DNA of 43,627 bases from Exiguobacterium sp. s122. Its GTDB lineage: Bacteria; Bacillota; Bacilli; Exiguobacteriales; Exiguobacteriaceae. Below, one piece after another: positions 13,213 to 23,663 of the stretch; the first letter of the stretch is position 1; each line of letters opens with the position of its first letter. The translations under genes and the position numbers were made by a program. The DNA lies in assembly GCF_018618475.1 (NCBI RefSeq), contig NZ_JACSMD010000007.1:1-43627 (forward strand). Reading direction: 5' to 3'. The notes beneath the pieces were generated by a model. The model saw nothing but the letters and a program-made list of their open reading frames with translations, had not been told where the DNA came from and made no database searches.

Positions 13213-14076
13213 ATGCGCACGATTAGTGTGAAAGCGCCGGCAAAAATCAATTTGACGCTCGACGTTCTCGGGAAGCGAACGGACGGCTATCATGAAGTAG
13301 AAATGGTCATGACGACGGTGGACTTGTCTGATCGTCTAGAACTTACGGTCCTCGAGACCGATGAGATTCGGATTCAATCGGAGCACGCCTACGTGCCGAG
13401 TGATCATCGGAACTTGGCGTATCGGGCGGCCGACTTGTTACGGAAACGGTTCGGCCTCACGCAAGGAGTCGAAATCGTGCTTGATAAACATATTCCGGTC
13501 GCAGCCGGACTGGCCGGAGGGTCAAGTGACGCAGCAGCTACACTTCGAGGAATGAATGAACTATTCGACCTCGGCTTGTCGCTCGAGGCTTTAGCTGAGC
13601 TCGGGGCCGAGGTCGGATCTGACGTCTCGTTTTGCGTCATGGGTGGCACAGCAGTCGCACGAGGTCGGGGCGAGCAGTTAGAACTCATCCCGTCACCGCC
13701 ACCGTGTTATGTCGTCCTAGCGAAGCCGAAAATCGGGGTCTCGACAGCTGACGTCTATCGCGCCGTCGATATGGAAAAAATCGTCCACCCGGATACAGAA
13801 GCGATGGTCCGAGCGATTCATGAGCGGGATTTTCACGCGATTTGCGATCACCTCGGCAATGCACTCGAAGCAGTCACGCTTGAATTACATCCAGAAGTTC
13901 GTCAAATCAAGGAAACGATGCGTCACTGCGGGGCCGACGGGGTGCTCATGAGCGGGAGTGGTCCGACCGTGTTTGCCCTCATCGAACATGAACAGAAAGC
14001 CCATCGCGTTTATAATGGACTGAAAGGATTCTGTCCAGAAGTGTTCGTCGTTCGGATTCTCGGTAAAAAACATTGA
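13213..14076 (+). CDS. ispE: 4-diphosphocytidyl-2-C-methyl-D-erythritol kinase
   Basis: GHMP-family kinase of the MEP isoprenoid pathway. The 287-residue protein has [16 protein letters not shown] at the N-terminus, the ATP-binding loop [18 protein letters not shown] near 95-112 and [11 protein letters not shown] in the C-terminal motif. ATG 13213 has GGGAAGGGTG (13197-13206) just upstream; the longer in-frame extension to 13120 would run through the veg terminator. A possible -10 TACAAT (13173-13178) without a clear -35 lies ahead of it. Its stop codon lies within the -35 of the purR promoter. Confidence 0.96.
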   Translation: MRTISVKAPAKINLTLDVLGKRTDGYHEVEMVMTTVDLSDRLELTVLETDEIRIQSEHAYVPSDHRNLAYRAADLLRKRFGLTQGVEIVLDKHIPVAAGLAGGSSDAAATLRGMNELFDLGLSLEALAELGAEVGSDVSFCVMGGTAVARGRGEQLELIPSPPPCYVVLAKPKIGVSTADVYRAVDMEKIVHPDTEAMVRAIHERDFHAICDHLGNALEAVTLELHPEVRQIKETMRHCGADGVLMSGSGPTVFALIEHEQKAHRVYNGLKGFCPEVFVVRILGKKH

Positions 14077-14102
14077 ACAAAGACGAATGAGTCTGATATA
14101 TT
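14073..14102 (+). promoter_or_regulatory. Candidate purR promoter
   Basis: TTGAAC (14073-14078), an 18-nt spacer and TATATT (14097-14102). The -35 contains the ispE stop codon. Both arms of a 9-bp inverted repeat surround the -10. Confidence 0.65.
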
Positions 14103-14121
14103 CTGTTTAGAACATTCGTCT
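14081..14121 (+). repeat. Inverted repeat around the purR -10 box, candidate operator
   Basis: Perfect 9-bp arms AGACGAATG (14081-14089) and CATTCGTCT (14113-14121) flank the -10 box with a 23-nt interval. The CGAA cores resemble half of the PurBox recognised by B. subtilis PurR, though the spacing between cores (28 nt) is longer than the classical one. It is not followed by T residues, so it is not a terminator. Autoregulation by PurR is an inference. Confidence 0.5.
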
Positions 14122-14149
14122 ATTATTGGAAAAGTGAAGGGGAATCCGT

Positions 14150-14974
14150 ATGAAAATCCGTAGAAGTGGTCGTCTCGTCGATATGACCCGTTATTTGCTC
14201 GACCATCCACATCAGCTCGTCTCGTTGTCGATGTTTTCGAGTCGCTATAAAGCTGCTAAGTCGTCAATCAGTGAAGACTTAGTTATCGTTAGTGAAATGC
14301 TCGCCCACGACGGTACCGGTAAGCTTGTCACCGTTCCTGGGGCGGCCGGTGGTGTCATGTTCATTCCGGGTTGGAGCAAAGAAAAATCGCTCTCGATGAT
14401 TGACAGCTTGTGTGACCAATTGTCAAAACCGGAACGCTTGCTTCCGGGAGGGTACCTCTATTTGACCGACGTGCTCGGTAACCCGCGTCAAGTGAAGCCG
14501 ATGGGGCAAGTGTTCGCCTCGGTATTCGGAGACCGAAAAGTCGACGTCGTCATGACGATTGCGACAAAAGGAATCCCGCTCGCGTATGCAGTCGCCGAAC
14601 AGCTCGGTGTGCCATTTGTCATCGTCCGCTCGGATAGTCGGGTGACGGAAGGGTCAACCGTGAGTATCAATTACGTATCGGGCTCGTCAAAAGCGATTCG
14701 GACGATGGCACTTGCTCGTCGCAGCTTGCCACGCGGTGCGAACGTCTTACTCATTGACGATTTCATGAAAGCCGGGGGAACGATTCGCGGGATGATGAGC
14801 TTGTTGAACGAATTCGAAGCCAATCTTGCTGGAGTCGGTGTGCTCATGGAAGCGGAAGGCGCCGAAAAGAAAATGGTGAGCGAATACGTCAGTTTGATGA
14901 AGTTGACGAACGTGGATTCAGACGAAGGTCTCGTCACAATTTCACGCGGAAACGTCGAACAGTTCTTAAAGTGA
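14150..14974 (+). CDS. purR: Purine operon repressor PurR
   Basis: A 274-residue repressor of purine synthesis genes. An N-terminal winged-helix domain (about 1-72) precedes a phosphoribosyltransferase-like domain with the PRPP loop VLLIDDFMKAGGT near 199-211; PRPP (or ppGpp in recent work) binding controls DNA affinity. ATG 14150 has GAAGGGG 6 nt upstream. The gene lies between ispE and spoVG, as in Bacillus except that ridA (yabJ) is missing between purR and spoVG. It has its own promoter and a PurBox-like inverted repeat. Confidence 0.96.
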   Translation: MKIRRSGRLVDMTRYLLDHPHQLVSLSMFSSRYKAAKSSISEDLVIVSEMLAHDGTGKLVTVPGAAGGVMFIPGWSKEKSLSMIDSLCDQLSKPERLLPGGYLYLTDVLGNPRQVKPMGQVFASVFGDRKVDVVMTIATKGIPLAYAVAEQLGVPFVIVRSDSRVTEGSTVSINYVSGSSKAIRTMALARRSLPRGANVLLIDDFMKAGGTIRGMMSLLNEFEANLAGVGVLMEAEGAEKKMVSEYVSLMKLTNVDSDEGLVTISRGNVEQFLK

Positions 14975-15003
14975 TTGGCAAAAAATTGATTTCGTTTTAT
15001 GAT
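14975..15003 (+). promoter_or_regulatory. Sigma-A-type promoter for spoVG
   Basis: TTGGCA (14975-14980), a 17-nt spacer and TATGAT (14998-15003). The -35 starts directly after the purR stop codon (14972-14974). It would give a leader of about 100 nt. In B. subtilis spoVG is transcribed from a sigma-H promoter; here the boxes look vegetative. Confidence 0.7.
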
Positions 15004-15110
15004 GAAAGGGTATAGAAGTCATACGGAATTAGTTACGTTCGCTAGAAGTCACCTTTACCTTTTATGAAGGACACCTTGGTACAGACAACGATGAAAAGGG
15101 GATGCGAAAC

Positions 15111-15401
15111 ATGCAGATCACAGACGTAAAAATTCGCAAAGTGACAACGGAAGGTAGAATGAAGGCGCTCGCCTCGATCACGCTCGATCACGAGTTCGTG
15201 GTCCACGACCTTCGGATTATCGAAGGGAGCACCGGGTTGTTCGTCGCCATGCCGAGCAAACGAACGCCAGAAGGAATCTTTCGCGATATCGCGCATCCAA
15301 TTAACGGCGATATGCGCCAAAAAGTCGAGGCAGCTGTACTAGAAGCATATGCTGAGATTGACGTCGCCGTCTATGAGATGGAAGAGATGCACGAATCATA
15401 A
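15111..15401 (+). CDS. spoVG: Regulatory protein SpoVG
   Basis: A 96-residue SpoVG protein, a small nucleic-acid-binding regulator. Named for a spore cortex role, it also occurs in non-spore formers such as Staphylococcus and Listeria, where it affects virulence, capsule or RNA metabolism. The sequence from [11 protein letters not shown] through [23 protein letters not shown] is strongly diagnostic. ATG 15111 is chosen because AAAGGGG (15095-15101) is 9 nt upstream; ATG 15102 abuts the SD. The gene has its own promoter and a strong terminator, so it is monocistronic. Confidence 0.96.
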   Translation: MQITDVKIRKVTTEGRMKALASITLDHEFVVHDLRIIEGSTGLFVAMPSKRTPEGIFRDIAHPINGDMRQKVEAAVLEAYAEIDVAVYEMEEMHES

Positions 15402-15406
15402 TAAGC

Positions 15407-15439
15407 CAGCGGAACGAAGTATCGTTCCGCTGCTTTTTT
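15407..15439 (+). terminator. Intrinsic terminator after spoVG
   Basis: An 11-bp stem (15407-15417 with 15422-15432), loop AGTA, followed closely by six T residues (15434-15439). Confidence 0.92.
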
Positions 15440-15470
15440 GCGTGCGTTTGGTTACGAATCAGTACAACGG

Positions 15471-15499
15471 TTGAAACGAAGTCGCCGTTTCGATATAGT
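15471..15499 (+). promoter_or_regulatory. Sigma-A promoter for glmU
   Basis: TTGAAA (15471-15476), a 17-nt spacer and TATAGT (15494-15499). It serves glmU and, in the absence of a terminator, prs. Confidence 0.78.
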
Positions 15500-15507
15500 A
15501 GAAACGG
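15485..15507 (+). repeat. Inverted repeat centred on the glmU -10 box
   Basis: Arms CCGTTTC (15485-15491) and GAAACGG (15501-15507) enclose a 9-nt core that contains the whole -10 hexamer. The position is that of a repressor operator, though chance cannot be excluded for 7-bp arms. No regulator is identified. Confidence 0.45.
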
Positions 15508-15567
15508 TGTAAATAGGATTTATATGCAGAAAAACCGAACTATAGCTACAAAATTACAGTCGATTGA

Positions 15568-16941
<1,374 letters not shown>

Positions 16942-16986
16942 GTTGCTGCCAATTACTATTGAACACGATGGAGGAGAATCCTAAAC

Positions 16987-17943
16987 ATGTCTACTGTATA
17001 TGAACGTGAAATTCGCCTATTTAGCTTAAATTCCAACCGCCCACTCGCTGAAGAGATTTCAAAAGAAATCGGAATCCCACTCAGCGATTGCCAAGTGAAG
17101 CGGTTCAGCGATGGAGAACTTTACATCAACATCGAGGAGAGCGTACGCGGAGACGATGTGTACATCATCCAATCGACGAGCTCGCCGGTCAACGAGACGC
17201 TCATGGAGTTGCTCGTCATGATTGACGCATTAAAACGTGCCTCGGTCCGTACGATTAACGTCGTTATGCCATATTACGGCTACGCGCGCCAAGATCGTAA
17301 GGCGCGCTCGCGTGAGCCGATTACGGCAAAACTTGTAGCTGACCTTCTCACGGTAGCGGGTGCGACGCGATTGATTACAATGGACTTGCACGCTGCTCAA
17401 ATTCAAGGTTTCTTCAATATTCCAGTAGACCAATTGTTAGGAGTTCCCCTTATTTCAACGTATTTCGAGACAGAAGAATTCAAATCAAAAGATATCGTCG
17501 TCGTGTCACCAGATCACGGTGGTGTCACACGCGCTCGTAAATTGGCCGAGCGTTTGAAGGCACCGATTGCCATCATTGACAAACGCCGCCCGGAAGCGAA
17601 CGTGGCGGAAGTAATGAACATCGTCGGCAGCGTTGAAGGCAAGACGGCCATCTTAATCGATGACATCATCGACACAGCCGGAACGATCACACTTGCAGCG
17701 GATGCGATTGTCCAAGCCGGTGCGAAAGAAGTGTACGCGTCATGTACGCATCCGGTATTGTCTGGCCCAGCGATGGAGCGCATCGACAACTCGTCAATCA
17801 AAGAACTTGTTGTCTTGAACACGATCGACTTACAAGGTCGTGAGTGTTCAAGCAAGATCAGGCAAATGTCGGTCGCCCGTTTGCTTGGAGAAGCCATTAT
17901 GCGTGTCCACGAGCACAAATCGGTGAGCACGTTATTCGATTAA
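16987..17943 (+). CDS. prs: Ribose-phosphate pyrophosphokinase
   Basis: Class I PRPP synthetase, 318 residues, converting ribose-5-phosphate and ATP to PRPP for nucleotide, His and Trp synthesis. Diagnostic segments: [13 protein letters not shown] near the N-terminus, the [11 protein letters not shown] metal/ATP region (133-143) and the PRPP loop [11 protein letters not shown] (about 223-233). ATG 16987 has GGAGGAG about 10 nt upstream. A strong terminator follows. The B. subtilis neighbour ctc (ribosomal L25) is absent. PRPP also feeds the PurR regulator encoded 2 kb upstream. Confidence 0.97.
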   Translation: MSTVYEREIRLFSLNSNRPLAEEISKEIGIPLSDCQVKRFSDGELYINIEESVRGDDVYIIQSTSSPVNETLMELLVMIDALKRASVRTINVVMPYYGYARQDRKARSREPITAKLVADLLTVAGATRLITMDLHAAQIQGFFNIPVDQLLGVPLISTYFETEEFKSKDIVVVSPDHGGVTRARKLAERLKAPIAIIDKRRPEANVAEVMNIVGSVEGKTAILIDDIIDTAGTITLAADAIVQAGAKEVYASCTHPVLSGPAMERIDNSSIKELVVLNTIDLQGRECSSKIRQMSVARLLGEAIMRVHEHKSVSTLFD

Positions 17944-17951
17944 AAAACGAG

Positions 17952-17981
17952 GCCCGAAGGCGTCCGCCTTTGGGCTTTTTT
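17952..17981 (+). terminator. Intrinsic terminator after prs
   Basis: A 10-bp stem (17952-17961 with 17966-17975, one G-U), loop GTCC, followed by six T residues (17976-17981). The pth SD starts only 5 nt later. Confidence 0.9.
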
Positions 17982-17997
17982 GTTCAGGAGGAAACGG

Positions 17998-18555
17998 ATG
18001 AAATGCATCGTCGGGCTTGGGAATCCAGGCAAAAAATATGAGATGACCCGCCACAACGTCGGCTTTTTGGCGATTGATCGCCTCGCTGAAAAACATGGCA
18101 TTCAATTGAACGAAGCGAAGTTTAAAGCGTTGATCGGAACGGGAAGAATCAATGGAGAACGTGTCGTGCTCGTCAAGCCGCTCACGTACATGAATTTATC
18201 GGGTGAATCGGTTCGTCCGATTTTAGACTATTACAAGATTGACCTCGACGACTTGCTCGTCATCTATGACGACCTCGATATGGTGCCCGGCAAACTTCGG
18301 TTTCGTCCAAAAGGGAGCGCGGGTGGCCATAACGGGATCAAGTCATTGATTCAGCACTTCGGTACACAAGACTTTAAACGCTTGAAGCTCGGAATCGGTC
18401 GTCCGCCCCATCCGGTGAAAGTCGTCGACTGGGTGCTCATGAATTATCGAAAAGAAGATATGCCAGAATTGAATGATACGCTCGATCAAGCCGTATCCGC
18501 GGCAACCGATTTCGTGGATACCGAGTGGATCGCGCTCATGAATCGATATAACTAA
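17998..18555 (+). CDS. pth: Peptidyl-tRNA hydrolase
   Basis: Recycles peptidyl-tRNA released by stalled ribosomes. The 185-residue protein has GLGNPGKKYEMTRHNVGF at the N-terminus with the catalytic His at residue 19 and Asn at 9, then YDDLDM and KGSAGGHNGIKS. ATG 17998 has AGGAGG (17986-17991) 6 nt upstream; an in-frame start at 17980 lies inside the terminator T tract. The gene (spoVC in B. subtilis) has no space for a promoter after the prs terminator, so it probably depends on read-through. The next B. subtilis gene, fin (yabK), is missing. Confidence 0.96.
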   Translation: MKCIVGLGNPGKKYEMTRHNVGFLAIDRLAEKHGIQLNEAKFKALIGTGRINGERVVLVKPLTYMNLSGESVRPILDYYKIDLDDLLVIYDDLDMVPGKLRFRPKGSAGGHNGIKSLIQHFGTQDFKRLKLGIGRPPHPVKVVDWVLMNYRKEDMPELNDTLDQAVSAATDFVDTEWIALMNRYN

Positions 18556-18576
18556 AGGGTCGCCGCACCCTTTTTT
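18554..18576 (+). terminator. Small terminator-like hairpin after pth
   Basis: A 7-bp stem AAAGGGT/ACCCTTT (18554-18560 with 18567-18573), 6-nt loop, with six T residues running from 18571. It overlaps the pth stop codon and ends 25 nt before the mfd start. It is weak. Confidence 0.55.
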
Positions 18577-18600
18577 GTCGTATGAGGTGGAGGAAAACAA

Positions 18601-21600
18601 ATGAACGCTCTAGAGAGATTTATGGTGGCGTTGCCTGAAACGAAAATCATTCGGGACAGGCTGCCGAAAGTGGACCGTCAGCTCGTGACAGGATTGACGA
18701 CGAGCGCGAAGGCGCTCGTGTTGGCAGGGCTCGCCAAAGAGACGTCACGACGTCTCATCGTCGTCACCCACAATATGTATCAGGCCCAGAAGATGTACGA
18801 TCAACTCGAGGCGTTGATTGGACCAGACAAAGCGTTGCTCTATCCAATCGACGAGACACTCGCGGGTGAACTATCGTTAACATCGAGCCCAGAGCTCTTA
18901 GCGGCCCGAATCGAGGCCCGGACGCGTCTCCTTCATGAACAGGGAGGCGTCGTTGTCGTGCCGCTCGGCGGCTTACGCCGTTTCATACCAAGCCCAGACG
19001 ATTGGCAGGCGAGTCATCACGTCATTCGACCTGGACAAGAGTTAGAGTTGAAGCCATTCGCGGAACGACTCGTCACCCTCGGCTATGAACGGACCGCGAC
19101 TGTGACGGCACCCGGCGAATTCTCGGTTCGCGGTAGCATCCTCGATGTCTATCCGCTTACGGAGGCCCGACCGTTTCGCATCGACTTATTCGACACGGAA
19201 GTAGACTCGGTCTTTACGTTCGATGCCGAGACCCAGCGCTCCCTTGGTGTGGCAAAAGAAGCCGTCATCCCGCCAGCGACGGAATTTGTGGCATCGACCA
19301 CCCAACTGAAAAAAGCAGGTGATGCGTTAAAGCGGCAGTATGAGCGGACGTTGTCGCTCATCGAGACGAAGACGATTCGACAAGCGCTCGAAGATGGGAT
19401 CGCCGGCGACATGGAGACGCTTCAGCGAGGGGACGTCCCGAATCAAATCGGGAAATTCACACCACTCCTCTATAAAGCGACGCTCCTCGATTACGTCGGT
19501 GCGGAAGCAGTCCTCATTTTAGACGAGGTAGCGCGAATCGAAGATGCGGCCGATGTGCAAGACCGTGAAGAAGCCGAATGGTTCTCGTCGTTAATCGAAC
19601 GAGGAGAATCGGTCTCCAACTACACGCTCGCCGTACCGATGCATAAAGTGTTCCGTGACTTGAAACAAGTCGCCTTCTCGCTATTACCGTCACGCCGATC
19701 TGGCATTCCAGAGGCGAACACCGTTCACCTCAGTTGTCGCCCCCTTCCGGCGTTCCATGGTCAAATGCATTTATTGAAGCAAGAAGTCGAGCGTTGGCAG
19801 CAAAGCGACCACCGCATCGTCTTCCTCGCAGGAGACAAGGATCGGGCCAATAAAGTCGCGGCGCTACTTGAAGACTACGGCATTACGTCCACGTTTACGA
19901 ATGTGGACGGCGAGCTGTTGCCGCGTCACGCTCACGTCATGATCGGTCAAATTGAAGGTGGGTTCGAACTCTCGACGAGCCGGCTCGTCGTCGTCTCGGA
20001 AGAAGAGTTGTTCAAACGGGTCACGAAGCGGAAGCGCCAGACGAAGAATTTGACGAACGCCGAACGCATCAAGAGTTATCAAGAGCTGAAGCCAAACGAC
20101 CACGTCGTCCATATTCACCACGGGATTGGGAAGTACCTCGGGATTAAGACGATCGAAGTCGGCGGCATTCACCAGGACTACTTGCATCTCGTCTATGCCG
20201 GTGACGATGCGTTGTACGTTCCGGTCGACCAAATCGACCTCGTCCAAAAGTACGTCGGCGCCGAAGGTAAAGAGCCAAAAATTTATAAGCTCGGTGGCAC
20301 GGAGTGGAAGAAAGTAAAATCAAAAGTCGCGAAATCAGTCGAAGATATCGCCGACGAGTTGATTAAACTTTATGCGGCGCGGGAAGCGTCCGTCGGTTAT
20401 GCGTTCCCGGGCGATGACGAAGAGATGAGCCAGTTCGAGTCGTCGTTCCCATATGCCGAAACTGAAGACCAAGTCCGCTCGATCGCGGAAATCAAAGCGG
20501 ACATGGAGCGTTCGCGCCCGATGGACCGCCTTCTTTGTGGGGACGTCGGATACGGGAAGACGGAAGTGGCGATTCGAGCTGCGTTCAAAGCGGTCCTCGC
20601 TGGGAAGCAAGTCGCCTTCCTCGTACCGACGACCGTCCTCGCCCAGCAACATTACGAGACCATGCTCGAACGGTTCAGCGAGTTTCCGATTAACGTCTCG
20701 GTCATGAGCCGTTTCCGTTCGAAGAGCGAGATGGCAGCGACGAAGAAAGGCTTGAAAGAAGGGACGATCGATGTCGTCGTCGGGACGCACCGTGTCTTGT
20801 CAAAAGACGTCACGTTCGCTGACCTCGGCCTCGTCATCATCGATGAAGAGCAACGTTTCGGAGTGAAGCATAAAGAGCGGCTCAAGCAGTTGAAGACAAA
20901 CATCGACGTCCTAACGTTGACGGCGACCCCGATCCCACGGACGCTACACATGTCAATGATCGGCATTCGCGACTTATCCGTGCTCGAGACACCGCCGGAA
21001 AACCGCTATCCCGTCCAGACGTACGTCATGGAATACGATGGCATCGTGCTCCGTGAGGCGCTCGAACGCGAACTCGCCCGTGGCGGTCAAGCGTTCTTCC
21101 TCTATAACCGTGTCGAAGGTATCGAGCGGAAAGCCGAAGAGATTCGAGCGCTCTTGCCGGAAGCGCGCATTGCGACGGCGCACGGGCGGATGACCGAGAC
21201 AGAGCTTGAAAGTCAGCTCATCAGTTTTTTAGAAGGCGAGGCCGACATTCTCGTCTCGACGACGATTATCGAGACGGGCATCGACATCCCGAACGTCAAC
21301 ACGCTTATCGTCCACGACGCGGATAAGATGGGGCTGTCGCAGCTTTACCAGCTTCGCGGCCGTGTCGGGCGTTCAAATCGAATCGCCTACGCTTACTTCA
21401 CGTACCGGAAAGACAAACGGTTGACGGAAGTGGCCGAGAGCCGATTGCAGGCGATTAAAGAATTTACCGAGCTAGGGAGCGGCTTCAAAATCGCGATGCG
21501 TGACTTGTCGATTCGCGGTGCCGGTAACTTGCTCGGCGCCCAGCAGTCAGGTTTCATTGACTCGGTCGGTTTCGACTTGTACTCGCAAATGTTGTCTGAA

Positions 21601-22125
21601 GCGATTGAAGAGCGGAAAGACCGTATGCGCGGACAAGCGAAACAAGTCGTCTTCAAACCGGAAATCTCATTCCAAGCCGATGCGTATATCCCAGACGATT
21701 ACTTGTCGGATAGCGAACTGAAGATTGAAATGTATAAACGTTTCAAATACGTGGATACACCGGAAGCGTTATTCGCCCTTCAAGACGAGTTAATTGAGCG
21801 GTTCGGGGAGTTCCCGGAACCGGTCGCGTTATTGATTCAATTGACACGTCTCCGTATTTACGGGGAGATGGCGCGGGTGGCTCGGATTAAACAAGTACCA
21901 GATCGTGTTGAAATCGTCTTGACGATGGAGTCGACGACAGCGCTCGACGTCCCGTCCTTCATGGAGTGGACGATGCCGCTCGGTCGTAAACTCGGTGTCG
22001 GTCAAGATAACGGTGCGCTCAAGCTTTCGCTCAGCGGGCGCATGCCGGTCGTCGAACTGTTAAATGACGCCGATACGGTCCTCGAAGAGTTGACGAAGAG
22101 GTTGGCGCATGCGGCCGTCCAGTAA
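18601..22125 (+). CDS. mfd: Transcription-repair coupling factor
   Basis: A 1174-residue ATPase that removes RNA polymerase stalled at lesions and recruits UvrA. Domains in order: UvrB-like N-terminus (about 1-350), RNA polymerase interaction domain starting around 490 (YQELKPNDHVVHIHHGIGKYLG), RecG-like motor with Walker A GDVGYGKT (647-654), DEEQ (748-751), TATPIPRTL, and motif VI RGRVGRSNRIAYAYF, then the TRCF C-terminal domain. Length is typical. ATG 18601 has GGTGGAGG upstream. The B. subtilis neighbour spoVT is absent, and the flippase gene overlaps its end by 17 nt. Confidence 0.98.
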   Translation: MNALERFMVALPETKIIRDRLPKVDRQLVTGLTTSAKALVLAGLAKETSRRLIVVTHNMYQAQKMYDQLEALIGPDKALLYPIDETLAGELSLTSSPELLAARIEARTRLLHEQGGVVVVPLGGLRRFIPSPDDWQASHHVIRPGQELELKPFAERLVTLGYERTATVTAPGEFSVRGSILDVYPLTEARPFRIDLFDTEVDSVFTFDAETQRSLGVAKEAVIPPATEFVASTTQLKKAGDALKRQYERTLSLIETKTIRQALEDGIAGDMETLQRGDVPNQIGKFTPLLYKATLLDYVGAEAVLILDEVARIEDAADVQDREEAEWFSSLIERGESVSNYTLAVPMHKVFRDLKQVAFSLLPSRRSGIPEANTVHLSCRPLPAFHGQMHLLKQEVERWQQSDHRIVFLAGDKDRANKVAALLEDYGITSTFTNVDGELLPRHAHVMIGQIEGGFELSTSRLVVVSEEELFKRVTKRKRQTKNLTNAERIKSYQELKPNDHVVHIHHGIGKYLGIKTIEVGGIHQDYLHLVYAGDDALYVPVDQIDLVQKYVGAEGKEPKIYKLGGTEWKKVKSKVAKSVEDIADELIKLYAAREASVGYAFPGDDEEMSQFESSFPYAETEDQVRSIAEIKADMERSRPMDRLLCGDVGYGKTEVAIRAAFKAVLAGKQVAFLVPTTVLAQQHYETMLERFSEFPINVSVMSRFRSKSEMAATKKGLKEGTIDVVVGTHRVLSKDVTFADLGLVIIDEEQRFGVKHKERLKQLKTNIDVLTLTATPIPRTLHMSMIGIRDLSVLETPPENRYPVQTYVMEYDGIVLREALERELARGGQAFFLYNRVEGIERKAEEIRALLPEARIATAHGRMTETELESQLISFLEGEADILVSTTIIETGIDIPNVNTLIVHDADKMGLSQLYQLRGRVGRSNRIAYAYFTYRKDKRLTEVAESRLQAIKEFTELGSGFKIAMRDLSIRGAGNLLGAQQSGFIDSVGFDLYSQMLSEAIEERKDRMRGQAKQVVFKPEISFQADAYIPDDYLSDSELKIEMYKRFKYVDTPEALFALQDELIERFGEFPEPVALLIQLTRLRIYGEMARVARIKQVPDRVEIVLTMESTTALDVPSFMEWTMPLGRKLGVGQDNGALKLSLSGRMPVVELLNDADTVLEELTKRLAHAAVQ

Positions 22126-23662
22126 GTTCGCGACGGGCGTCGTCTTGTTCGCCCTCGCAGGGTACATCACAAAAGTCATCAGCTTCGCATATCGGGTCCC
22201 GTATCAGAACATTGCAGGAGATTTCGGGTTGTATGCCTATCAGACGGTATATCCATTCGCAGCGATCGTCGCTTCGCTCGGCATGTATGCGATGCCCGTT
22301 GTCATCGCGAAGATTGGCGTCGGGGCGAACGGACCGAGACGGAAACTCGAAGTGTTATGGGGGAGTTTTTACATTCTACTCGGACTTGCCATCGTGCTCG
22401 TTATCGGAATGTGGTCGCTCGCGCCGCTCCTAGCAAATTGGCTCGGGGACCCAAACCTTTCCTCGACGCTGCGCGTCATCAGCCTGAGTTATTTACTCAT
22501 GCCGGCGCTTGCGGTGCTCAGGGGGTCGTTTCAAGCGGTTGACGACTTGAAACCGAGCGCCTTATCACAAGTACTTGAAAACCTCGTACGTGTCACGGTC
22601 CTCCTTGCTGTACTCGTCATCGGTGTTCGTTTCGGACTCGACGCATATGCCTTGAGCCGTTATGCGTACGCGGCGACGCTCGTTGGCGGAATGGTGGCCA
22701 TTCTTTTCCTCGGTATGTGGGCGAAAGGCTTGACGCTTCGGCTCGTACCGGTCCAACAGGAAACGCTTCAGGCCGCGTTTCGAATCATCATGACGACAGG
22801 TTTTGCGGTCGGCTTCGCCTCGCTCGGTATTCTATGGATGCAACTCGTCGACTCGTTCACAATCGTCAATTTGATGGGGGGCGACTTCGAGGCAAAAGTG
22901 AGTAAAGGCGTGTTCGACCGTGGTTATCCACTCGTCCAATTTGCAATTTTGTTTACGACTGCACTCGGGATGGCCAACGTGCCGAGCCTTGTCCGACATT
23001 ACCGGGCTCGACAGATTGAAGCGACGGCGAGCGGTCTTCGCTCGATGATTCGCGTAACGACTGCTGTCGCGGCTGCGGCGACGATTGGGCTGATGGGGGT
23101 AATGTTACCGTTGAACGTGGCGCTATTTGAAAATGCGGACGGAACGTTCGCGCTCATCATCCTCTCAACGAGTACGTTCGCTGCGTCGCTCGCTGTCGCC
23201 AGCATGACCTGTCTACAGGCAATCGATCGGGAGCGGACGGCTGCGCTCGGAATGCTTGTCGCGATTGGATTGAAGCTTGCACTCAACATCGTCCTCGTTC
23301 CGAATTACGGGATTGAAGGGGCGGCTGTCGGGACCTCGCTTGCGTTTTTGGGGATGGCTGCCTTTAACTTCAACCGACTCGACCGGGTCATTCCGCTCGG
23401 CATGCTGCGCGTTAAGCATTATGCGTTACTGTTTAGAACGGTCGCGCCGATGGGGATTGTCTTGATTGGTTTGAACGTCATAGCGCTTAATCGGATGCCC
23501 CATCGTCTCGATGCCCTCGTCTGGCTTGGGGTGATGGTCGTCGTCGGGGCCGGGCTCTATGCATGGCGATTATGGCGTGAACGTGTGCTCTCGATCGGAG
23601 AATGGGAGATGATTCCCTTAGGGAGTCGTTTCGTCAATTTGATGGATAAAAAGGAGAACTAA
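22109..23662 (+). CDS. MOP/MATE-superfamily polysaccharide or lipid flippase (YabM/SpoVB-like)
   Basis: A 517-residue multispanning membrane protein with about 14 hydrophobic segments, beginning FATGVVLFALAGYITKVISFAYRVPYQNIAGDFGLYAYQ, typical of the polysaccharide synthesis/SpoVB branch of the MOP exporter superfamily that also includes MurJ. It probably flips an undecaprenyl-linked precursor. Sequence alone does not tell whether it is a true MurJ. ATG 22109 overlaps mfd by 17 nt with GAAGAGG 7 nt upstream. It holds the place of yabM next to yabN, so a general envelope function is more likely than a spore one. Confidence 0.85.
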   Translation: MRPSSKFATGVVLFALAGYITKVISFAYRVPYQNIAGDFGLYAYQTVYPFAAIVASLGMYAMPVVIAKIGVGANGPRRKLEVLWGSFYILLGLAIVLVIGMWSLAPLLANWLGDPNLSSTLRVISLSYLLMPALAVLRGSFQAVDDLKPSALSQVLENLVRVTVLLAVLVIGVRFGLDAYALSRYAYAATLVGGMVAILFLGMWAKGLTLRLVPVQQETLQAAFRIIMTTGFAVGFASLGILWMQLVDSFTIVNLMGGDFEAKVSKGVFDRGYPLVQFAILFTTALGMANVPSLVRHYRARQIEATASGLRSMIRVTTAVAAAATIGLMGVMLPLNVALFENADGTFALIILSTSTFAASLAVASMTCLQAIDRERTAALGMLVAIGLKLALNIVLVPNYGIEGAAVGTSLAFLGMAAFNFNRLDRVIPLGMLRVKHYALLFRTVAPMGIVLIGLNVIALNRMPHRLDALVWLGVMVVVGAGLYAWRLWRERVLSIGEWEMIPLGSRFVNLMDKKEN

Positions 23663-23663
23663 T

